From positions 1 to 44,029 of IMG/VR virus record IMGVR_UViG_3300030102_005211: DNA of 44,029 nucleotides; one strand, written 5' to 3'. The notes under the pieces are model-generated. The model was given only the letters and a program-made list of their open reading frames with translations, was not told the origin of the DNA and did not search any database. This stretch comes from a virus. Positions within the stretch are counted from its first letter, which is position 1, and every line of letters begins with the position of its first letter. Positions 23,311-35,300 of this stretch are shown piece by piece. The translations under genes and the position numbers were made by a program.

Positions 23311-26300
23311 ATGACAGATCAAAGCACTACACCTACCACACCTTCGTTTGTCGAAACGCCCTATAGTGAATGGGCATCTACTAATGTCTACGAAGACCCT
23401 ATAGAGAGTTATGGTAGGTATGCTGAACATGTGAGGAAAGAATATTTAGGTGCGGGTAAATACACAGAGCAAGTCGAACAAGAATTATCCTACAACGTAG
23501 CCGCCACATTATCTGAGCAAGGATTTCTTACCGCTGACAATCAGGAACAAGTAGCCGCGAGGCTTGATAGCTTTGGAAAGCCTGATCTTTTGGCACAAGC
23601 CAAACAACTGATAGAGAACCCTTCTGTCGGTGTAGTTAGTTTGCCAGATGCAGTCCTCTTGGAAAAAGCCAAGCAAGAGGGACGTTCGTTGGCTTCCATT
23701 AGAGAAGACGCAGGTCAAGATTTAAAAAAACTTAGCGAGTTCGTCACTGGCAGTGAACTTGGGGAAGAGTTTAGTGAAGAGGCTATTACGGAGGCACGGG
23801 AAGCTGTTCGCAACGTAAGTCAAAAATTGTACACAGAGTTGTATAAGAGGGGTGAGATCAACGCCGCTGTTTATGAAGACAAGGAAGGCAATGAAATATT
23901 TATTGGTGGCAGGATTCCGGCGGGCATGTCCGAAAAAGATGTGCTGGAACAATCTGCTGGATATGGTGTGCGACCACAGCATCTATTTAATTTGAGACAC
24001 CAGCGAAAGCAATTGCCGCATACTGGTAATTTGATGCGCCACGAAGTTCAAGAACGTCAATTAGCGCAGGTAGAAGTTGAAAGCATTATAGCTAAGGCTA
24101 ATCCTAGAACGCAAGCTATGTTGTGGGGGTTAGCTAAAGAATACGGCACTAGAACAACTTGGGATTGGGGGGACAAGCTTAACCATTCATTGACTGATGG
24201 TTTTGGTGATGCGTTCAGGGCAGTAAGGGTGGGCTGGAATTGGCTGACGGGTGACACCGAAGAAGAGAACGAACTCCGTCGCAAAGACAGGTTGGATTTG
24301 TTGCGGGAAGAGTATGAGGCGGACACTGACCGTGCACGCAATGAACTTATACTAGATTTACAAAAGCAGACTAACTACAGCCGAGACGTATTAGAAGATG
24401 TAGTACACGACATAACAGTCAAGTACGCCTATGAGGGGGACAGGAAAAATAAGGTGTCCCCATTTTTAAGGTATACCGACAACGAGGACGAACTTGGGCA
24501 GAACGTACACAAGACAAGATACAATGGGGCTTTTGTGGCGGAACAGTTGTCGCTACTGCCTAAAAAGTTTAGCCAAGCATTAGACCAAGCTGGACTCTCA
24601 GCAGAGCAAAAGGAGTTCGCAGAATCCCAGCGGCAGTTTGCAGTCGCAAATAATTTTGAACGGGCAAGCAATGCTTTATTTAAAGACGATGGGTTGTCCG
24701 AAGAATGGGGTGAGTATCTTTTGGCGGGGAGGCACAAAGGACTTACTAATAGTCAAATCCTAGAGGGCTTTGCCGAGGATGCCGACTTCAGTAAAGTGTG
24801 GCACCGCATAAGCGGTGTGGGTAGCTCCATATGGGAAGGCATAACTTCTATTGTTTATGGTGTAGCCGCCGCTTTTGAGAGTGAGTGGGGGCAAAAGGGG
24901 CTAGTCTCTATCCAAGAAAATAATGCACACGCTCGCCAAGTCGCTTCGATTTTTGGGATGGAGATGGGGGCTGGGCAAGACTTCATGGAAGCAATTGCCC
25001 CCATGATGGCTGATGCCACCCTGACCGCAGTACTCACAGCACTTACTGTCCCGACAGCAGGGACAAGCACTGCCGCCGCCGCTGGGTATTTAGGCGCAAA
25101 GACGACAGCAACAGCGTCCGCGAGAGCAATTATTTCCGCAGGGTTTAGAGGGTCACTAAAGCTAACTGGCAAGGAAACTGTAGAAGAAGCGGCTGAAAGA
25201 ATATTTAAGGGGGGAGTGCTCAAAGGGGCGACTAAAGAAAGGACTCTCAGCATTATTAAGGCATACAACGGACAGCTAGCAAAAAAACTTGGCATTGGTG
25301 CCGCTTCCTTTATCCCTGCCGCCACTAGGTCTGGCGCGAATACGTATGGCGCGGTTTTTAAAACCGTAGAAGATGACTTAACGCTAAAGCATAAAAACGA
25401 GGATGGCACATGGGAAGAGGGGTGGAGTGAAGAGCGTGTAAAAACAGAGGCGCATGATGCGGCTCTGGGAGGTGCGATAACTGGGGGTATAATAACGGGT
25501 GTGCTCACAGCAGGGATGGGGGCAATGGGTAAAGGTGGATTGGAGTCATCGTTCCTAAAAGGCATGAGCTTTAGGCAAGTCCACCTTATAAAATCAAACA
25601 TACTGGGCAGGAACGTAGGCAAGAAAGTATTCCGAGATTTACTTGCTAAGTCTCTCAGCAAAATCACTAGGAAACATTTTTTGGTGGAAGCCCCAACAGG
25701 TTTCCTAAAGAGCGCGTTGCACGAGGCTGTAGAAGAGGGTCTGGATGAGTTCTTCAATACTCTTGTAACAGATGCCTATACAAACGAAAACACCTCCATG
25801 TTTGATAGGCTAATACAAACGTGGCACGGTTTTGTGCTAGGTGCCGCTATGGGCGGGGCAGGAAATTTAGTCAGCAAAGCCGCAAAAAATATAGCCCCAT
25901 CCAGATTTCTAGATCGGTCTGCCGCCGCTCGCATGGAGCGAATGGTTTTCGAGCAGTATGAAAAAGATGCCGCTGAACAGGGGGTCGAAGCATTAAGAGC
26001 GGCGGGTGCTCCAGTTACTGCCAATGAGGTGGAGCGGGTTGTCAGGCAATATGCCAGAGCCGAGCGACCCGCGCTTACAGAGCCAACACTTGGTGAACTT
26101 AGCGATGAAGTGGAACAAGACGTTTTAGATGACGCGCAAGACGTTGCGAGTGAGTCAACTGAAGAAGTTTCGCAACAACAGCTAAATGAAATTAACGCCG
26201 AGCTACAACTAAAGCTCAACCCCGAATCTGTTGATAGAGAAAACAAAAAAGTAGACACTGCCAGTAAACAGCAACCTTCAGTAGACCCTGCTGTTGCGGG

Positions 26301-29300
26301 CAGTGAAGCCGCTACCGAGATTGTATCCGACGAGGAGGGTGATGCTACAACGGGGTTGCAAAACATAACTGCCTCGCATGCCGCCAAGAATATAAATCTT
26401 GAGTTAAAGGAAGAGTATGAGCTTCTTTTGCAAGAGATAGACCAGAAAGAAGAAAAGTATCGTAAGATGGAACTCCGTCTTATGCAGACCTCTGACAGTG
26501 CACACGACAGATTCAAGAGGGAGATGTCCATTGCAGAAAGGGAAGGGAGAATTTTTTCCCCAGCCAAAGCTACATTTCTACGGAAAGAAGCATTGAAAAG
26601 GTTTGAGGAGAATGTAAAAGCACAACAAAAGTCTGACAAAAAAGGAGTGACTAGGGAAGATGCAGACGCATTAGACCTTTTGGCGGCGGGAGGTTACCCG
26701 CATAACCTAACTATTGAACAATTAGATAAGCTTGGTGTAGATACGGAGAACATAGATAAGGTATCACTACGCAGTTTGACAAAAGAACTTCTCAGGAAGG
26801 TGCGTAAACTGTTCCCAATTATCCCAAAGAGCATGCCTGAAGGGGGTGCTTCTATACCGAAAATATATGGTGGGACTGGTAGTGTGTATGTGTCTTCTGA
26901 CGGTAGGGGTGTCTTCAACAATGACCCCGTAGGCATGCTTACTTTACTAGAGAGTAATATCGCTATCCCCGTCTCACAAGACGTTATAAATGCTGGCAAT
27001 ATCAACCCAGCATTTAGGTTTACTAAGCGGGGGACTGAGTGGTTTGTGACCGACATAATGGTGCGCGAATCAGGCGGACTCGTATCCGCCACCACTGCAT
27101 TCAACAGGATCGGTGTCCTTGAGGAAGACTATACGCAGGTTTCTGAATTAGCTAACAAGCTAAATCAACTTAGAGAGTCAGTGACTATTGATGAGAACAT
27201 AAAAGTTCGTAACCCCTTTAACAATAAGAGTAAGATAAAACTCAGCACATTACTTAAACGCTCCAAAGACATTGGTATGTTGCGTAAGATTGTAGCTTCG
27301 GATTCTACACTTAATCTGAATAGGGATTTTGTGGAGTCTACTGCCATAGCCACAAGCTTAGACATGCAGATAGCCGTATATGAGTATGCAGTTAGTGTTA
27401 ATAATAACCAAGATGTCGGGCCAAATGTTTTCATCGTCCCAGAGATCCGCCGTAAGCACGGTAACTTTTTTGCAAAGCAACAAATCGCGAGAAAGAAAAA
27501 AGCTAAAAGGGATCTCGCCAGCATTATCAACCCAGACACCACCCTTCACAGGACTGATGGTTTTGATGTGGAAGTCAACGGAGAGGACAGTGCTTATGTT
27601 CCCCCAAGGGCAAACCCCTTGCCGCCCATACCGGAGAGTAAGATATCCGAATACATAGGCAACCTACATGATGTCGCTTCTGCCGCGCTTGAGTCCGATG
27701 CCGATATGCTCACTTCGGCCAAAAACATGTTGAACGAAGAGGTTCACGGTGGGAAAGACGTAACGTGGGACTACACCCCATCTCAAGTGTTCAATGAACT
27801 TGTGCATTTCTTCGCAAAGGGCAACTCCGTAGGCAATCAAAGAGCGGTTGATTTTCAAGCCATGCTCAAAGCGAACCGTTTCAACAACGCGCAGACTTTG
27901 AGGAAGTCGTTAAAACTTCTAGCACTTTCATCACCTACAATAGAATCCTCACCATCAAAAGATTCAGGTTATTTAGATCTTATACGCGAGGAGTTATCTC
28001 AATTGGTGGGGAGTGATTACGATGTAACTACCAATCATGCTATAGACTTCTTTAAAGACATACAGAAGGCAGTAAAAATATTTCACCAAAGAGCCGTTGT
28101 TAATGGCAGATCCATGAGGGTCAATGCCGCCATTAACCGAGCAGAGATAGATGAGCTTGGGTTGGTAGATGGAGATGCAGATTCAGTTATTACTGCGCTA
28201 GAAAAAATAGCCGCTGGGAAGAGTAGGGGTCAGGCAATCATAGCAAAACTATTACTCACTAATAAGGAGTTCATAAAGTCAGTTAAGTTCTTTATAACTG
28301 GATCTAGCGCAGAATATGCTGGGGCTTTTTATGTTGACGGCAATGGTGTACGCAATGTCGTAATTAACCCCGCTAGGAGTAGCGCAAGGGGAGTCGCTGA
28401 CACTTTACTTCATGAGTATATCCACGCATTTACGTCTAGGATTCTCGATACTCCTGCGGAAGCTAGGACAGTAGCAGAAAACAATGCCATCAGTAGAATA
28501 GATGGGCTAATTAAAATTCTACGCAGTCGTGCGGCTAGAGAAAATACTCCCGCAGGAGTGATGCACGGCTTGAAAAACACAGAAGAATTTATAGCCGCCC
28601 TACTTACGTCACCAAAATTTCAAGCCTATGTTAAAGGGATAAAAACATTACAGGGGGAAAGGAACTTCCTTCAGCGTGTCATTGACGCTATATCTAGATT
28701 GTTCGCAACACCTGATGCCGCTTTCCAACAAGCCATGCAGGATGCCTTGGATCTCACACAAAATTCAAGAGCCACTGAACCCGAAAATGAATCAGGGTTC
28801 GGGAATCAGGTTGCATCTAAAGTGAATGGTGCGCAAGTCAGGAGGTCTCGATTAGCTTCCAGTTTTGGTATGGCTGAAGACATAGCCGCGAACGAAGCTT
28901 TGGACAATGCGGCAGAGGAATACTTCGCATGGGCTGTGAGTTATGTCCCAGCAGAGATCAATGTCGTGATGGATAATTCTACCGATGTTATCGCAGAATG
29001 GGACGGGGCGACCCAATCAATAATATTCAACGGGAGAAGAGCCGCCGGAAAGATAAACAAAATAGTCGCGGAGGCTGGGGGTAAACCTATAAGGAGGGAG
29101 CACATTCTGGCGGCTATATTGAACGAGGAGATAGCACACTCCGCTTCCTTCGCTCAGTTAAGCCAAGCCCAGATTGACGCTATTATAGATGGGTTATCTA
29201 ATCAGGATGCAAGAAGAACTATTGAGCAGTATTACCCAGAGAATGAGAGGGCAGATGCCATAGCCAGATTGGAGAGTGAGGATGCCGATGTGTCTAGAGC

Positions 29301-32300
29301 AGAAAAGTTTATTCTTGCCGAAGAAGGTCTACGCATCCACGCGCAAAAAGTCTTGCGGGGTGCTGAGACAAATGAACAGATTAATTTCTTGCTGGAGAAC
29401 CCAAGTCTTATAGAAACCTTTAAACAGTATCTCAAGAATTTCCTTACCAAGATAACGTATCACCGCGAACTCAAAGATGTCTCCCCTGAGATGAGGAATG
29501 CGGTTAACAGTATCGTCAAAGAAATACGTGCGATGGAGATGCGCTATCGCCTATCTCCTAATGGAATTCATTTTGACATAAACAACCCCGAAGCGGCGTT
29601 ACAGCAGTTGTTAAAACAGGTGGATATGCGTAATTCTGCCGTCCTCGACCAAGACGAAATGGAAGATTTAGGGGAGGGTGTTGACTCACCTACACTACAA
29701 TCTAGGTGGGGGGCAGACGCTGGGACTGATCTGTCGATGGATAGCTTCAAAGTAAACGCTTACCCCCAAGAATTGAGGTTATTTAAAACTAAAGAAGGCA
29801 AACTTAAAGGTGCTCCCCCTCAAGTTAAGTCTAGTCAGGATGTAACCAAGTTGATGACTAGGCTTAAAAAGCTAACTATTGAAGGTTCTGTTGGTAGGTA
29901 TTGGTATGAGGATGCCGCTAAAAAAATACTAGAGATAACTAATGGTGATGTTGTCGAAGCAGAGAAATTTATCGCACTACTAGCAATCTACTCACCACAA
30001 ACTGGGGTAGAAGTTAATACTTATTTTGCTGTTCGAGCATACGAACAACACGCAAATGGGGTTAGCCGTGAAGACTATGGCGTAAAGACCCGTGTTCAGG
30101 ACGATAAAGCAATAGCGGTTCTATATGACGGGAAACCTTGGGCGGGGAGAAAGACAGACAACTTCTACAAGAACTTAATGTTCCACATAGTTTCTGAAGC
30201 ATCCCCCGATCAGTTAGCGTCAATGCAAATTGATGACGCTTTTTTGAAAGACCTACAACAACCTGTCACCGTGGACATGTGGGTTTACCGTGCGTTGGGT
30301 TACGACACGATTGGTTTAACGGATGCAAAGGGACAAGGTGCTTTTGGTTTTTCTGAAAAGCTAATTAATAGGTTAGCATATGCGTTGAATGAAAACCTTC
30401 CAGTAGGAGCAGACCCATATCAAGCGCACCAGATACAAGCTATGATTTGGACAGCTATTAAAGCACGTTCAGAACAAAAGGATGTTAAGAAAAAGACAGA
30501 AGCTCAGAGTATTAAAGCAGGTGATCTAGTATACAAGACAGGCGCAAAGGGCAAGAGGGTCAGAACATTCCCTAGCAAAGAAGCGGAGCGCAAGCACCAA
30601 CTTCGTTGGACAAGAAACGCGCTTGCCGCAGAAGGGGTAGACTTCATCGAAGCATCGCGTTCGTTTGATTACTTCGTCAACTCGATGGGACTCACAGCAA
30701 CGTGGGAAGTTATCGCGTCTGAGGAAACAGAGATCGGCAAAAGACTTGCGGCTATGTCTCTTGAAGAGAAGATGGCATTCACAGAACAGGCTATGCAACT
30801 TATTGTAGACCCAACTACTGGTGAGGACACTCTCGCCAGAGATTTGGGGATAGCAATATCCACAGCTAGGATGTCTATGGGTGGTTATGCTGGTGGTGTA
30901 ACCCCGAATGTGTTGTCCACGCTTTACCCTAACAAACCATCGGGTGAATACGATGATGACGCAATTCGCGCTTACGCCAGAGCACTCCAGTTCATATTTA
31001 TGCAAGATGCTGTGCCGTGGGTAAGGTATGTGAAGTCCAACAATCAAGACGTTCACTACAGGGTCATCAGAGATGGCAAGGCAATCCAAGGTGGTGCGAA
31101 ACTTGCCACTCAAGAAGAAGCACAGAGGTTGTCCCAAGAAAAGAACGCTAAGATTGACGCACCTCAAGTTGTTAAAGTTGAGGGTGGTTACCAGATCCTT
31201 AATTCTGAAGGCAGTCCTTACAAACTTAAAAGTAAGCAGACCAAGAAGATGGAAGAAGTTCCTATCTTCAAACCAGACGAAGACACTTTAAGAAGTGAGC
31301 ATCAAGATGACGACGGCAATTTTGAGGATGGTTGGGACGAAGCAAGAGTTCTTAAAGAAGCAGACAGTAATGCTCAATCAGCCGCCGAAGAGTTTGCCAA
31401 CAGAACCATACTAACTTATGTCGCGGGCAACGATCAGTCCCACGGATTTATTCTTACGTTCGACGAAGACTTAACCTCAGAAAAAGAACAAGAGATACAA
31501 GACACCTTGGGTGAAATACACCCAGACTTAGGGTTTACAAAGATAGACAGTAACCAAGTTACTGTGATTAACTTTAAGATTGACTATAAAGACATGCTCC
31601 CTGAGTTGACAGACGGAGCGTTTGCAACCAAACTAGCAGAAAAATATGAAAAAGAAGCAACCTTTGAAAAAATCGCAACCGTTGGAGAATACGGATACCA
31701 CGACTGGAACTCCGACCCAGAGGGAGATGTCATCCTTTCCCTCAGCCCCAGATTCACACCCGATATTCAAGAGGGGGTTCGCAATCGGAGGGAGAGGTTT
31801 CTCCAGATCTCGTCGGACACAGAAGGAAGAGTAACCCCAAGGTTACAATCCCGCTTCGGTGCTGACTTTGTTCTCTCTAAACTAAACAAAGCCGAGCAAG
31901 ATCAACTGGGTGGTCAGAGAATGACTCCCACAGGGAAACCTATGACGGGGACTGTCGTATCTAAGCAGAACATTGCAAAGATTTGGCAACAAGGTTTTGA
32001 GAAAAGCAAAAGACGATACGACAAAGCTAAAGAGAGGTTAGAGGAAGATGGTATTTATCTTCCTGAACTTACCATTGATAGGTATGCGCCCACTCCCGCA
32101 TCCACCTTAGAGTTATTTAAGTTGCCTGATATCGCCCAATGGCATTCTGACATGGCGAACTTTGTAATACCGGAAGGATACGACACAATCGCTTTCGTCC
32201 CTTGCGCGGCTACTAAACCTTGGTGTGGGGCTACAGATGCAAAGACTTTGCAGAGCAAAGCGCACCGTATGCTATACCCATCCTATAATCGGATAAGGGA

Positions 32301-35300
32301 GATGTTTGATGATGGGGCAGTAGGAAAGAATTTCAAAAGGGTTTACTTTGTAACAATCTCAGAACCGTTAGGTGTTGTCCCACAAGACAGGTGGCACAAC
32401 TTCCCGACCTATGATAACTCAGGACTGTTCACCGATGCTTCCCAACAGTCAGGGTTCTCTACTCAATACTGGTTGGATCTTCCGAAGGACAAAGGGGGAA
32501 CAGGAAGCAAACAATTACTTCCGTTCGACGAAAAAGCATTCGATCAAGCGATAGACACACTAGGCGAAGTTATCTCAAACTTTGTGCAGACAAATAAAAA
32601 GAACAACCCCAACTTGAATGTCATCAGCTTTGTTAAAGACGATAAGACAAAAGGTTCGCATGAGTTAATGGTGGAGTCCGCTTCAAAGTTTGCAGGGCAA
32701 GATATTGTCCCTGCGCAAAACAACTATGCCAAACGTGCTGAGTCGGGAACAGCACCTGAAGCTCTATTGAAAACAGTTTTGGGACTTGAAGGGCAGGTAG
32801 AATACGACCCCAATTTTGTGGTTGATCGGGCGCAGATAATAGCTAAGTCGCCACTTCCCACACAACCGAGGTTACAGTCCCGATATGGTGCGGGTTCTTA
32901 TATCCCTTCTGAGCTTGATGCGGATTCGGTTGACTTCAGTAGCTGGATCGAAACCCTTGAAATACCATTAATGGGGGTAGGCACATACAAGAGTCCTTCT
33001 AAAATGTGGAGGATGTTCACAGGGTATGCTGACCGCGATATCATGCGCTTTAAAGAAGAGCGTGACGCTTTCATTAGCACAGCAAAAAAGAGGGTAGAAG
33101 AATTTAAGGAAAAGCACGACAGGATAATTAAAGAAGAAGAGAAGGAAAGAAACATTACCATACCCCCAGAACTTATCTCAAGGGCATCAGGTTCAAACCG
33201 TGGGTCGCAGTTGTCGGATGCACAGCTAGAGTCTGTTGAAGCACAATTCAATAAGGAGCGATCAGCCGCAAACAGGGAGGCAGACCTAAAAGTTAGGGAG
33301 AGTAAACTAGCCTTGGCTGAGTCTAATAAGGTGGCTAATGCCAAAAAGCTTCGCCGCCAAAATCATGCAGAACTTATAGCAGACCGCAACGAGGCACTTA
33401 AAACATTGCTGATGGTTTCCCCTAAGGCACACGCGCTTATCCTAGATATGCGTAAGCTGACTGATGAACTATCCAAGATAGGTAACAGTTTATTCAGCGG
33501 GTTCTTAAATAGGAAAGAAGAATTTAAAGCTACGTTCGACGGTAACGGGGGGATATACATCACGAGAAGATACAGGATGTTTGAAGATGTTGATTTCATC
33601 AAACAGGTATCTGATGAGAAAGACCCGACATACGCAACAGAAAGGGAAGACGCAATAAACTTCTTTGCAGATCAGTATATGGATTACCACACGGCTGAAC
33701 TGATGAAGAACGAAATGCTGACCGAATCAGAAGCGCGGGCGCAGGTGGAAGCAGACCTTCATTCTAGGGGGTCTAATGCCCGCTCTATGGGGGATGACAT
33801 GATGAAGGAGTTCATTAATGCATATGAGAAGAATGCAGTTAAGCACGAACTTGAAATCTATGAAGGAGCAGATGGGGGGCGCAGTATAATTTTGAACGAG
33901 AAAAAGTTTAAGGCGGGGGCACTGAAAGCTCTAGTTAACAACCTCAATTCCAAGAAGAACATCCCATCCCCACTTAGGAAACTGCTTGGGGAATACGGTG
34001 ATGAAGCGGGCGTATCTAACATTAGCCACACCATACTCAAAACAGCGAGTATAATGGCTAACCAAGCTTTCTTTAATAGGGTTGTCGAGCACGGAACAAA
34101 AGGTAGTAAACCGTGGTTAATTACGCGGGAAGCGTATGTTGAAGATTTACAAAAGAAACCAGAGGACAGGCAGTATGCTAATTGGGACACCCTTAAAGGG
34201 GATGAGGGTGAGCTAGATTGGAATCCGTTGAAGGGTTACTATGCCTCACCGGAGGTGCTAAAAGACTTCCGAGACCTCATAGCCTTGAACAGAAAAGATG
34301 CTGTAACTAAAGATGTCACTAGCGACACTGAGTATCTCTTCCACAGCTTTGGAAAATTTTTACACAGAGCAACGGGACTATCACTTGCCGCGAAAACTTT
34401 AGGCTCAGTAGGTTTCTATGTCCGCAACATGATGGGCAATGCCATGTTCTTCGGACCGATGCAGGGATACTACGGAGGGATCGGCAAAATGTTTGGGGAG
34501 ATCGGTGGAGTGGCGGGGGTCTCCTCCGCGTTGCGTGAGAGTTCGATGATCGTCCGTGCGGCTAAAGGTTCTCTCGCTGAAATGAGTTCAGAGCTAAGTG
34601 TTCTAGAGACTTTGAATGTGTGGGGCGACGAGATGGAGGCGGGTGCTTTGCGTGACCTACTCACTGGCAAGATGACCACGGTAGATGTCGAAAACAAAAT
34701 AGCCAAACTTGCCAAAGACCACGGTGGGAAAGTTAAGAAGGGTTACGACAGTGCTGTTAAACTAGCTACCCGTCTCGCGTCTGCTATGGATGCGTATTAC
34801 AAAATAGGGTTATACGAATTTGAGTTGGAGACACTCATTGAAGCGGCTAAAGCTGATAGCCCTAACGGAAAATACAAAAGACTACTTAAAAGTGACGGGA
34901 CTCCTTCAACAGATATGAAGCGTGCCGCCGCAATCAAAGTTAAACGGACATCCCAGTCTTACAGTCAAGCACCCCCGCTAATAAAGGCACTGACAAGAAG
35001 CTCCGCAGGGTTACTTATTGCGCCGTATGTTCGTTTTGCGGCAGAGATTCCTAGAGTCATTGGCAACACTTACTCTTTGATGAAGGAAGAAAAGAATGAC
35101 CCTAACCCTGTGATTAGGAAAAGGGGTCTAAAAAGGAGGCGCGGAGTCATGGCGACTACTTCGTTCACTTTTGGTTTGCCAGTTCTCCTGAAATTACTCG
35201 CGGGCATTGGTGAAGACGAGGATGAAGCACTAAGAAAAGGGCTTCCCCCATACCTGAGAGGGCACACTTTCTTCTACATACCTTTAGGTGAAGATGACTT

